Source of the DNA: Miscanthus floridulus
Taxonomy: Eukaryota; Streptophyta; Magnoliopsida; Poales; Poaceae
DNA: 64,000 nt
Reading direction: 5' to 3'
Assembly (NCBI RefSeq): GCF_019320115.1
Contig: NC_089584.1
Span: 76,074,791-76,138,790, forward strand
The notes below the pieces were generated by a model. The model saw nothing but the letters and a program-made list of their open reading frames with translations, had not been told where the DNA came from and ran no database searches. The stretch's first letter is position 1. Every line of letters begins with the position of its first letter. This document shows positions 48,230 to 59,254 of this stretch, piece after piece. A program made the position numbers and the translations under genes.

Positions 48230-51200
48230 CTACCATTCTTGGAAAAAGGCAGGATAAACTTCTCGTAAATAATCTTCTCTCTCCCACGTTGCATCGTGTT
48301 CACCGTGATTGTTCCACACCACCTTATAGAACTTAATAATCTTACTCCATGTTACTCTCTCCGTCTCCTCTAATACTCGAATTGGCTTTTCTTCATAAGT
48401 CAAATCTGATTGAAGCTGCACGTTGGTGGGTGCAATAGCTTCTTCAGGTACTCGAAGACATTTCTTTAACTGAGAAACATGGAACACATCAAATATTGCA
48501 CTCATTTCTGGTGGAAGCTATAACTTATACGCAACATTTCCTTTTCATTCCAAAATTTTGTATGGCCCTACATATCTTGGTGAAAGCTTCTTTTTCATCC
48601 CAAATCTCTTCACACCTTTCATGGGTGATACTCTCAAGTATACATAGTCACCCACTTCAAAAGTCAGTGGTCTTCTTCTGTCGGCATAACTCTTTTGTCT
48701 TGATTGAGCTGCCTTCATATGTTGTTGGATGATACGTACTTGCTCTTCGGCTTCATTGACAAAGTCAATACCAAAGTATCTCCTTTCACCGGGCTCAATC
48801 CAATTCAAAGGAGTTCTATATTTTCTGCCATACAAGGCTTCAAATGGAGCCATTTTGATACTCGCTTGATAACTGTTGTTATAGGAGAACTCAGCTAAAG
48901 GTAACCATTTCTCCCATGAACCCTTTGAAGATATAACACAAGCTCTAAGTAAATCTTCTAGGATTTGGTTCACTCGCTCTGTCTGTCCTGAAGTTTGCGG
49001 ATGGTATGCCGAACTTCTGATTAGCTTGGTTCCCAAAGCCTGGTGTAAGTGCTCCTAGAAATGAGCTTTGAATTGTGGTCCTTGATCTAAGATTATAGTC
49101 CTAGGTACTCCATGCAGTCTCACGATCTGGGAAACATATATCTTAGTGTATTTTCCAACTATATACCATGTGTTCATGGGTATAAAGTGTGCTGACTTGG
49201 TGAGACGATCAACAATAACCCATATTGAATCATGACCTTGTGGCATCATTGGAAGGCCTATGATAAAGTCCATGCTGATTTCCTCCCATTTCCATCCTGG
49301 AATAGGCAATGGCTGAAGTAGTCCGGCAGATTTCATATGGACAGCTTTTACTCTACTACAGTTATCACACCTAGCAACATAGGCTGCGATCTCTTTCTTC
49401 ATCTTAGTCCACCAAAAATGGGTTTTCAAATCTTGATACATCTTACTACTACCCGGATGGATGGACAATTTGGACGAGTGAGCTTCATCTAAAATTTGAT
49501 TCCTTAGCTCACGGTCTTTTGGTACCACAAGTTGGTCCTCAAACCATAATACACCTCGTTCGTCCAATCTAAAATGTTTGGTTTCTTGCTCTTGCATTTT
49601 TCTCTTGATGTGACTTATTCCTACATCGGTCTGCTGTAGCTCTATGATTTTGCTCTCAAGTGAACAACTGATCATGATATTGTGTAGTACGGTAGGATGT
49701 AACAAGTTGAACCCATCTTCCAACAATGCTTCCACAGTGTTGCAATGGGACTTTTGACTAAGTGCATCGGCTACTACATTTGCTTTACCCGGATGGTAAT
49801 GCACTTCTAAATTGTAGTCCTTAATCAATTCCAACCATCTTCGTTGTCTCATGTTCAGTTCTAGCTGGGTAAAGATATACTTGAGACTTTTGTGGTCAGT
49901 ATAGATATGACATACATTGCCCAACAAGTAATGTCTCCATATCTTTAATGCATGAACAATGGCTGCAAGTTCCAAATCATGTGTAGGGTAGTTGACTTCA
50001 TGTTTTCTCAATTGCTGAGAAGCATACGCAATAACCCTTCCTTCTTGCATAAGCACACATCCCAAACCTATTCCCGATGCATCACAAAATACATCAAAAG
50101 GCTTTTCAATGTCTGGTTGTGCTAGCACAGGTGCTGTAGTCAACAAAGTTCTGAGGGTGTGAAAAGTAGTTTCACATTCTGGTGTCCATTTGTACTTCTC
50201 ATCTTTCTGAAGTAGTCTAGTCATAGGCTTAGCTATCTTTAAGAAATCTGGAATGAAATGACGATAATATCCTGCTAACCCTAGAAAACTCCAAACTTCA
50301 TGAACCGAAGTTGGGGCTTTCCAATCCATGAGCTCTTGTACTTTTGATGGGTCTACAGAGATTCCATCTCTTGATAAAATGTGACCTAAGAAAGGTACTT
50401 TGCTCAACCAAAATTCAAATTTGCTAAACTTGGCATATAGCTTATGCTCCCTCAATCTGGATAGGATAATCCTCAGATGCTCTTCATGATCTGACTCATT
50501 TTCTGAATAAATCAATATATCATCGATAAACACGACCACAAACTTGTCGAGTTTGGGCATGAATACCGAGTTCATCAGGTACATGAAGTAGGCTGGAGCA
50601 TTTGTTAGTCTGAAAGACATAACCAAATACTCATATAAGCCATACCTAGCAGAGAAAGCAGTTTTAGGTATATCCTCCGGTCTGATCTTTATCTGATGGT
50701 AGCCTGATCTCAAGTCAATTTTGGAGAATACCTTTGCCTTCGCTAGCTGATCGAACAAGATGTCGATGCGGGGCAACGGATATTTGTTCTTGATGGTCAT
50801 AGTATTGAGTGGTCTGTAATCTACACACATTCTCAGTGACTTGTCCTTCTTTTTCATAAACAAGGCTAGACATCCCCACGGAGATGAGCTAGGTTGGATA
50901 AGACCCTTGTCCAATAGATCTTGCAATTGAACCTTAAGTTCCGCTAACTCATTGGGTGGCATTCTATAGGGCCTTCTTGATATGGGTGGCGTACCTGGCA
51001 CTAACTCGATCTTAAATTCCACGTCCCTATCAGGTGGTAAGCCTGGTAATTCTTCTGGAAATACATCTGGAAACTCACAACCCACGGGGATATCACATAT
51101 TCTGGTGGTTTGGATAGCACAAGCTAAATGTTGGGGTTCAAAATCACGGGAGAGTGGTACTAGAAAAGCATTTCCTCCCGTGGGTTCTCTCAACATAATA

Positions 51201-52639
51201 GTATGGGTGCTAGTGTCAATAAGAACACCATGATCCTTCATCCAATTCATGCCTAAGATTACACTTATTGATAACCTGGGCAATATTATCAAATCTATTG
51301 TGTACTCCCTCCCTTATATAGAGATGAGCACATTTTTGACTATCTTTTTGGTAGTAACAGTACCCCCTGCTGAACATATGTTATAACCCCCTTTGCTTAC
51401 TTCAATTATTTCTTGATCATGTCTAGATGCAAATTCTTGACTCATAAATGAATGAGAAGCTCCTGAATCAAATAAAACAACAGCGGTATGCTTGTTGACA
51501 AGAAACATACCAGCCATGACAACTTCTCCAGCGGGCACTTCTTCTACAACGGTATAATGCACGTGTCCCTGACATGCCCTGGTATTCGCCTGCCTCTGAT
51601 TGTTCTAATTTGGGTTGCCATTCTTCTTGGGGTGGGGGCATTCCTTGGACCAATGACTCAGTTGGTTGTAGTTGAAACATGGTTGATTACTTCTGAATCC
51701 GGTGGAGCTGTCCTGACTGCCATTTCCTTTTGGTAAGGCAATAGTGAATGCCTTACGGAATGGTTTCTGTGGCCTATTATTCTGAGCTTTAGGTGGTGGA
51801 GGCCTAAACTTGGGTGCAGGTGGACAGAATTGTGGCCTAGCTATGATAGGCGCTTTTGACTAGAAGGATCCGAAGGCACCGGCCTCATATGCCCTCTTGT
51901 GACCCTTGGCAACTGCATGCATGTTGTTGTGGTTTTCTTGGGTCAAGGCATCACTAATAAACTCATTGTATGTGGCACACCTAGAATTGGCCATGGTCTT
52001 CATTAGTTTGGTACCCAGACCTCGCTTGAAACTCTCTATCTTTTTCTCCTTAGTATCCACAAAACCTAGAGCATATCTGGACAAGTTGTTGAATGCGTGC
52101 ATATATTCTATGAGAGTCTTTGTCCCTTGAGTGAGCCTGATAAATTCGGCCGCTTTCATGTGCATCAGGCCTGGGGGAATATGATGTCCCCTAAAAGCTA
52201 GCTTGAACTGTTCCCAGGTCACTCGCGCATTAGTAGGCAAAGACGATAGGAAATGTGTCCACCAGATCCCTGCTGGTCCTTGCAGCTGATGAGAAGCATA
52301 CTTAGCTTTTAGATGCTCGGTGACCCTTAGCAGACGAAATTTCTGCTCAATGGTATTTAGCCACTCGTTAGCCTGCAGTGGTTCCTCAGCCACCTTGAAG
52401 ATTGGAGGCTTTGTATCCAGAAACTCCTTAAATGTACTATGCTGATTTGGCTCGACCCCTGGTTGATGTGGGTGGCCACAAGCGGTGTTTTGCATGATGA
52501 GGCGCAAAGCTTCCTCCATTGTCCTCTGGCTCCCCAGGAACTGGGTAAAGAACTCCTGAGCGGACGGCGGTGGTGGGGGTGGCAAGTCATCATGGTTGCC
52601 ATCTTGGCTACCACCAGCTCCAGCTCAGGTGCGCGTCAT
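48230..52639 (-). pseudogene. gag-pol: B1 gag-pol polyprotein with C-terminal chromodomain
   Basis: One frame of 1,469 codons from ATG 52639 to the stop at 48230, with no net indel. Gag occupies about 52639-51590 (YMHAFNNLSRYALGF; zinc knuckle CFNYNQLSHWSKEC with Tyr for the second Cys). The protease DSG is intact at 51469-51461. RT has [13 protein letters not shown] and FIDDILIY (near 50524). RNase H has [10 protein letters not shown] and [11 protein letters not shown]. Integrase has a CDNCSRVK zinc region, the MDFIIGLP and LDQGPQF Asp residues and TSGQTERVNQILED with the Glu. The chromodomain is at about 48400-48236 (TYEEKPIRVLEE, FYKVVWNNH, ATWERE): two of the three aromatic cage positions of HP1-type domains look kept (Tyr, Trp) and the third is His. 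Seven stops interrupt it (near 52625, 51860, 51604, 51314, 49055, 48545 and 48518), so this copy cannot make the full protein without readthrough. Confidence 0.92.
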
Positions 52640-53005
52640 CTACGAAGTTGCAACAATAAGCGATTATTGGTTGATTTCAAGAGATTGTAGATGAATTATG
52701 TACTCATGCCAAACTAAAATTACTAGAGAAAATTCTCAAAATCATAATAAAAACAGAGGCATAACAATTCATTCTTGCAACATGACATCCCCAATTTGAC
52801 CACTTATCACGCTCATAAAGCATGCAAATTTAAATCGTGATTACCGACAAAGGACTGGAATTGCATTGATGTTCAACCAAACATGTGATTGTCGTGCGAT
52901 TAACAACATTGCATGATAGTCGGAGTACTACTACCAAATTCAAGCTACAGGTCCATTACATGAATAAAGGTGATACATTGGTCCTTCCACTAAGTACTAA
53001 GCGAT
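52640..53005 (-). other. B1 spacer between ORF1 and gag
   Basis: A 366 bp AT-rich non-coding spacer, nearly the same as B2 60916-61258. On the minus strand it ends TTGCAACTTCGTAG before the gag ATG, resembling a splice acceptor (the B2 equivalent is CTTCACAG). Confidence 0.5.
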
Positions 53006-53908
53006 CTAATCCTCATCATGATCACTATCGAGGTCAGACGTAGGATCATCTCCTTCCTCAGGCTCCACTTCTTCTTCAGGCTCCACTTCTTGATCCATCT
53101 CTGTGGCTCTAGGCAGAACATAAGGGTGGAGCTGGTTATTTAGCAGATGAACCTCCTCATGTAGGTTATCATTGTATTCTTCCGCATTGGCCAGTTGCTG
53201 CCCTAACTCAAACTGTCGAGCTCTCAGAACATCTTCCCTGGACTAGGCTACATTCCTCTAGTGAGTTAACCGAGCCATTTCTACATTGAGTCTCTCAATC
53301 TTGGTGTCGTGCTCCCTCTGAAGCTGACGTCGGTCCTCGCGGGCATGACCAAGAGCACTAGACACTCGTCTGAGGCTACCTTCTACTCCCTCTAACACTC
53401 TCATCACTACGAACATGGCGCTCATGGCAGGGTTATCACTGTTCTGCCCTTCTACTACACCAATCTCCAAGGATCTTCCTCTTGCCTGCTGCCATGAGTC
53501 AGTGGAGGGGTTGCCCCTCGGAAAGACTCCAACCAAAGCGGCTACTAGCTCCTGAGGAAAACGATCCATGATATCCCTCAGGATCCCAAAGGCTGCCCTG
53601 CCAGCTACTTCTTTAGCAGTCCTGCTAGTTGACTCATAACACCAACCAGTCCACTTAGAATCGTCACCTCGGGGACGAACAATGACCTCCATAGTAACCA
53701 AGAGACCTTCTCCCAACTGCTCATTCACCTAGAAGTAGCGGGGTTCCATTCCATCAGGATAGCCTACATAGCTGAGCACTCTCCATAAGAGTGTAGGCAT
53801 CCCAAACTCTCCAAGAAACATGTGACATTGACGGGTACGTGGAGCAAGCTAACGGCTAGGAGCTCTGCCTCCGGTGGACTTGCGGGTGGTCTACTTTGTG
53901 CGTGCCAT
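53006..53908 (-). pseudogene. B1 ORF1 with histone H3 tail-like N-terminus
   Basis: A 300-codon frame (903 bp) between leader and gag. Codons 2-25 read ARTK-stop-TTRKSTGGRAPS and continue R-stop-LAPR, matching the histone H3 tail at A1-K4, T6 and R8-G13, then A15-P16 and L20-A21 after the stop that replaces the Gln at Q19. A globular middle follows (FGMPTLLWRVLSYVGYPD, WTGWCYEST, EVAGRAAFGILRDIMD), whose Ala-rich helix faintly recalls a dsRNA-binding fold. A charged coiled-coil (about codons 160-260) and a strongly acidic C-terminus ending SDLDSDHDED complete it. All five in-frame stops are TAG. An extra ORF before gag is, as I recall, reported for rice RIRE3/RIRE8; its function is not known to me. 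No premature indel is seen. Confidence 0.75.
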
Positions 53909-54666
53909 CTGCACCATTAACATGTACCACTTGGTGAGACAATGCCATAATGGATAAGAGTTACTTAACCAAGTAAGAATTTTTATAAGGGGAGGAATAA
54001 TGTAGTTATGTGAATGGTAATTATCATGTTGCATGCTCGTTCCGTACGTCCTCACAAACTTAGAAAATTTTTTGTTTCTAACGGTAGACATGGTGGCATA
54101 CATTCGTTCTCTCATAAATAGCGTAACTAGTCGAGCTACACGTTTCGTTGTTAGTGTACCTGCATAAGAATTTCATTTCAGCCCTAAACCCAGAATGAAA
54201 TATGCAGAATGTAATTGTAAATACTTCCATATATGTATACCCATACATATACTTCCATATCAATCTACCTGACAATAATTTAAACCCACAATTAAATACG
54301 TACCATATACACATGCAAGCACACATACATAGCCGTACCAAAGCTAACTCTTCCCTGACCGCACGCTCACCTCTTGCGGTCATACACTCATTATCTTACC
54401 TTGGCGTAGAGGCATTTGATCCATGCATTACCACTCAAGTGAATGGCATCTATACAATAGTACGCCATATGGACGACGAAGTAAAAACCCCCATGTTAGT
54501 ACTTAAATAGCTACCTAATAGTCCTTAATTTGGGCATAAGGAAAATGATCATTGGCACACTTTAAATTTCAATACCTATTATATAACTATTAGTTGCTAG
54601 AGAAGGGTTTTTGGAAAACAAAAACTTTTGTTTTAAATACACTTGTGACAATTAACGTTGAATCTT
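53909..54666 (-). other. B1 leader between primer site and ORF1
   Basis: A 758 bp leader collinear with B2 59255-60013. It contains an upstream ORF of 101 aa (54383-54078) also present in B2, and short ATGs. Part of it is shared with the non-coding A element, so it probably holds cis signals for RNA packaging. The upstream ORF is not supported as a gene. Confidence 0.55.
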
Positions 54667-54678
54667 GCTCTGATACCA
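54667..54678 (-). other. tRNA-iMet primer-binding site at B1/Cassandra junction
   Basis: The minus strand reads TGGTATCAGAGC, perfectly matching the plant tRNA-iMet primer site. Downstream is B-type AAGATTCAACGTTAATTG; upstream is the Cassandra LTR end GATGTTACA followed by GAA. In B2 the bases before this site are GACAGC. Confidence 0.9.
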
Positions 54679-54681
54679 TTC

Positions 54682-54961
54682 TGTAACATCCTACCTCTAC
54701 AAGGCCGGGCTCGCTTACATGTGGCAGTTTTTCTAGGACATAGACTGCCCTCACAGACCCACACAAGTCTTTTCTGCGCACTTTGTCCTCACTCATGCGC
54801 ACCTAGGAAGGACTTCCGATTGGTCACCCATCCTAAAATTTCTCTAGACTAAGCATGCTTAACCTCAGAGTTCTTTAGAGATGGGCTTCTAGAAAAGAAG
54901 TTGCAACTTATTGGTATGAGTATCCTATTAATCCTGTTAAGCCCTGGGCCAGGATATTACA
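54682..54961 (-). mobile_element. Cassandra TRIM LTR (280 bp)
   Basis: Terminal inverted repeats TGTAACATCC and (minus strand) TGTAATATCC bound a 280 bp LTR. It contains a 5S rRNA-like segment, the defining feature of Cassandra terminal-repeat retrotransposons in miniature. A polypurine tract lies directly upstream on the minus strand and the tRNA-iMet primer site directly downstream, so both sides look like retroelement interior and no target duplication is visible. It occupies the place of B1's 5' LTR. Confidence 0.88.
54804..54895 (-). ncRNA. 5S rRNA-like segment in Cassandra LTR
   Basis: On the minus strand the segment contains CCCATC..AGAACTCTGAGG, GGTTAAGCATGCTTAG (5S box A region, 54864-54853) and AGGATGGGTGACC..GGAAGTCC (box C region, 54834-54810). 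These match plant 5S rRNA closely in the pol III internal promoter and diverge elsewhere, as is known for Cassandra. It is not a functional 5S gene. Confidence 0.85.
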
Positions 54962-54998
54962 TCCCCTCCCCCTTATAGTGGTGAGTATTCTCATGGGC
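54962..54998 (-). other. Cassandra interior end with polypurine tract
   Basis: The minus strand reads ACTATAAGGGGGAGGGGA directly before the Cassandra LTR, with upstream bases (AGAATACTCACC) unlike those of A or B. The fragment is only 37 bp long before the B2 LTR starts at 54999, so B2 probably inserted into, or recombined with, the Cassandra interior. Confidence 0.65.
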
Positions 54999-57900
54999 TG
55001 TAACACCTTGGGTGTTAGCCTTGCATAACTTGACTTGCATAATATGAGCATGATCATCAAGCATTCATAAACAAGCATTTACCATTGAAACATTTGATTG
55101 AAACATATGCAACATTCTTATTATTTCATGTTCCCATGTGTATGTGCATATGATCATGAGGGTAAACATGTAGATGATTGTGTGACCTTGCGAATAGCTT
55201 AAACATGTTTAGAATATCATCATGAACAACTTTGGTATTTATGGCTAGGGCTAATTAGGTCATTATGTCATAGTTTAAGTATGTACCATCTTTTGAATGT
55301 AGCTTGTTTGACCAAGTTTGAACTAGGTGTTAGAGGCCTTGCATGGAGGAGATCACTAAAGCAAAGTTGTAGTGTTTGACATAAGGAACAACTTTTATTT
55401 TTGGGTCATTGACTGATTTAGCTCCTAACATGCTTGAATTTAGATCACAAGAATTAGCAAAATCAACATTTCAACACTTAACAAATTTTCTAAGTCCTGG
55501 TTAACTGAACAGCCTGACAAGTCGATCTTTGTGATGATATTACTTTGTTTCGGTTGCGATTTAGCACAAGTTCACTGAAAGTGAGTTGTAGCTGGTACAT
55601 GAGTCTACAAATTTTGTTTAGGCCGATCGCACGTTGGAGCCACGGATTAGCAGTTGATTGGACGAGAAAAACCGCTGTCAGGCTTGTTTCGTGGCTCTAA
55701 ATGAACCGAGCGACGCCGTTCAGTGGCCGACACCGTCAGGGCGTGCGCGCCGCGTGGAGCCAGTGGCCGGCCGCGCATCACCGGTGCCCTGCCACGTGTG
55801 GCCAGGGCAGGCCAGCTCGCGCCTTAACCTTCCCAGTGCTTGCCTGCACTCAGCCGAGCTCACCATTCGCCTCGCCTTGGCCTTCTTCCTCGCCCGTAGC
55901 TATAGCCGTCCCCGCACCGAGAGCCGCCGACGCCATTGCCGACGACAGCTCGTCCTCGCTGCTCCTCCGCCATCGCAATAGCTCCACCGCCACCCTAGCA
56001 ACCCACCGCGTCCGCTAGTGTTCACTCACCGTGCTCGGTAAGCGCCAGCGCCGTGCAGCACCTTGCCAGAGCATCCCCGCCATGCCCGTCACTATGGCTG
56101 GGGCACCCCCTCCACCATCGGCCGTGCAACCTTGTGCGATAGGTCTACCTGAGCCCATGGAAGCTCGTCCGCGCCTTTTAGTGCTTCGCCGTGGTCTCTG
56201 TCGGCGTAGCGCCATTGTCCAGCTCCGCCGTGCCACCACGAATGCCGCCACCATGCTTAGCTCCGATGATAGGCTCGGTCAAGTAGGTCAATAGATCCGG
56301 GAGATAGTGGGGGTCATGTCGTGAAGACCTCACCGCTGATGAACTCGCCGTCGATGAGCTCCGGCCGCGCAACGTCGAGCAGCGCCGTCGGGCTCTGTTT
56401 TGTCTCGCTGACCGGTGGGGTCAACTGACCAGTGGGTCCCGCTTGTCAGCGACTCCAACTTAAAAGCTAGTTCATTTAAATCAAGATCTGGTGCTGTTTT
56501 TGTAATTTTTAGATCTCTAGTTTGGTAGCTTCAAATATTGTGAAATAAATTTGGTAGTGCTCCTTAGGAAGTGTAGTATTTAGGAAAAATATGTTCTAGA
56601 CATTTACAGTAGAAATTTTTGGAGATTTAAATAGAGATTTGAAATGTGCTTTTGAATGCATTCAAATTTGTTTATTTTATATCTAGAGTTCCTGTTCTCC
56701 AAAAATTATGAAATTTTGGTGATAAACTAGTCTTAGCATATATGAGCTCTGGTAAAAATTTGAAGATGAGTGCATGTGTAGATTTGTAGTTATAGATTTT
56801 TCTTTTATAATTAGGAGATCCTTGTGTAAATTTTTATAAATTATTTAGGAATCCAATACTCATGAAATTTGTTGGAGGTTATCCTAGTAGTATATGGATG
56901 CTAAGAAAAATAGGAAATCTATTGCTTGACACATTTCAATAGGGTTTTCTAATTATGCTATTTCAAGCCTTGCTGCCTTGTCATTTTTGTATAGGATGTT
57001 CTACTTGGCAAAATGGCATGAAACTTTTACAGTAGTCCTTTGATAGCATTAGAAGGGCACTATAAATTTTTAAGAAGTTTTGATGCACATTTGATATATA
57101 TTTATTATTTAACCTATGTATCCAAATAAAATAATAAAGTCATATAAAGAAATAGTTTAGGCTTCACCATTATATTATTGTAAATGTATTTGGTATGCTT
57201 AAACTGTTGGTAGACTTAGTGTTGTCAAACTTTGAATGATTACATGAAGTAGAAGTATTGTTACATTGTAATGCGAATTAGATTAGTTTCCGGACAAATT
57301 CTATAGTTGGATAAGTTGCATGATAGGGATGATGTGTACTGTAAAAATGGTTAATAACAAAGTTGTAGAGAATTTGATAAGCTTTCCAGAAAGTCTAGGA
57401 TCACTGTATTTGGATTAGTAGAACTCCAGTTATGAGTGAAACAAGTAGCTGCTATTTTGTGGTATAATCGATGCATTGTGGAAGTAGATAATTAAATAAT
57501 CGAGAAGAGATATGCACCTACTCAATAAACATGATGCACTTGTTAACATATATGCATTCGTAATACTTATGCCATATTTATGCATCTAGGATCAGAGGAA
57601 GAGATAACGTTGCTGGAATTCAAAGAAGCAGAGGAAGGGGACCAGCAGGAGAATCCGCAGGCCACAGCTCTCGAAGGCGTGGAGCAGAACCCTAAAGAGC
57701 TTCCAGAGTGTCCTGACCACCACCCTACTTCCTTTCTGCGAGGCAAGCCCTGGAGCATTCTAGGTCTCCCAGTAATTTACAAATGTTTACTTAAGTACTT
57801 ATGATTGATGCATTAGGTTATAAGAGTTGAATGAAACCACTTGATGCATATAAATTCCTTGTCCAGATATTACACCTTTAACCGGTATAGGTCCAGGATC

Positions 57901-59240
57901 GAATATATGCTTAGCCATGCTTAGACCGGTAGAAGTTAGGTGATGTCCTATCACCTGCGAGATATAGGTGGATACCGGAGCACGGTTGGCTATATTTGCT
58001 ATCGTGGAACAGAACCATGGGGTAAAAGAAAATCGAGACCGGATGAGAAGTCGATAGAGAAGCAACAAGACATGGAGGTCTTGGGTGTGGATCTATCCTC
58101 GTCTGTGTCGATTAAGGACCATACCATTGTTGGCGCTTCTAACAAGATTGAACGCATGCCTCTCAGTTAGCTGGCTGGATAACTCGTTCTGACCACGAAG
58201 CCGAGTAATTCAACTCAGGCTGGGACCCGTTCTGTTGTGCGCTCCTTCCAGGGAACGATCAGATTGAGCCCAAGGGTAGGCTAGGCCTAAACATCCTAGC
58301 ATCTGGTGTTCCAGATTGTGCGGCGTGGTACGGACTCATGAAATGTGTACTTGAGTCGTACCAAAGGTGACCTAAGGCTACCGTGGCAGGTAGACCTGGG
58401 TTTGTGTTGGGAATAAATTCCTAGCTGGTTGAAATCGATTTGAATCACCGTCTCTCTCGGATAGTGAGAAACTTGGCTAGTCCCAACATCGTAGTAACTG
58501 TGTCATGGAACATGATGGTTCGGATGAATATGGAATTACAATACCTGCTATGGTTACTATTGTATACTTTTAAATTGATATACCACATGTTTGGCATAGG
58601 ATAGTTGCTAATCTAGAAATGGATAGTTATAATTAACTTAATAAAGGAATCGTAATTATACAATGAGTCAATTGCCTTTATGCAAAATGTTGTCAAGTTA
58701 CGTCCACTTATACAGCCTTGCATAATCCTTGGAGTCATTTTATTTCTGGTTCATGACGAGTAAGTCTAGCTGAGTACCTTCTCGTACTCAGGGTTTTATT
58801 TCCCATTGTTGCAGATGGCACTATGTATCATGGTTATTGCAAGAGTTGCTTCTATCCCGCCGTGGATGAGGAGTAAGCCTTGGGCAGGCTTCTTTATTAA
58901 TTCCTATCTTTGCTTTTGTGGACCGTGATCCTACTTGGCACTGTATCAAACTATGTTGGAAACTTTATTTTTGAACTTAATTGCTTCCGCTTTATTCTAT
59001 CAAACTCGGTTTGTAATAACTTTTATTCGTACTCTGATGATGAAATGTATCTATGAACTTTATGTAATATGTGACATGTATATTGAATCCTGTATGATCT
59101 TGTTTGTTGTAAATCGTTTATCGAGACCCGTCGTGGTACTCGACGGACTACCGGGTTTATATGGGTTCAAGTATAACAGTGCGACCGCTTGCGGGCTACC
59201 ATTGTACCTGTACTCTTATAAATTAGTCGGTTCTACGACA
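54999..59240 (+). repeat. B2 5' LTR (4,242 bp)
   Basis: Starts TGTAACACCTTGGG and ends GGTTCTACGACA. GC-rich block at about 55620-56460; GTAAGC donor-like site near 56038; a single copy of the AGCTTTCCAGAAAGTCTAGG/CTCCAGTTATG module at about 57380; acidic peptide-like block at 57580-57760 after GCATCTAG; and the segment shared with A LTRs at 57920-58170. Identical in length to the B1 LTR. Confidence 0.92.
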
Positions 59241-59242
59241 GC

Positions 59243-59254
59243 TGGTATCAGAGC
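59243..59254 (+). other. B2 primer-binding site (tRNA-iMet)
   Basis: TGGTATCAGAGC lies two bases after the LTR end, the standard plant initiator-tRNA primer site. Confidence 0.92.

Larger units (their letters stand above)
43945..54678 (-). mobile_element. Element B1: Tekay/Del-type chromovirus, minus strand
   Basis: From right to left it has a tRNA-iMet primer site (54678-54667), leader, ORF1 (53908-53006), spacer, a single gag-pol frame (52639-48230), polypurine tract (48202-48187) and 3' LTR (48186-43945). It lies in element C's 3' LTR. Where a 4.2 kb 5' LTR should be, a 280 bp Cassandra LTR stands instead. It is nearly collinear with B2: the first 215 bp of the two LTRs differ by only three C/T changes by eye. 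Only seven stops interrupt the gag-pol frame of 1,469 codons and there is no net frameshift, so it is fairly young. Confidence 0.9.

Noticed and set aside
54804..54895. A 5S rRNA gene.
   Set aside because: Only the internal promoter boxes are close to 5S; it lies inside a Cassandra LTR with defined ends, as known for that family.
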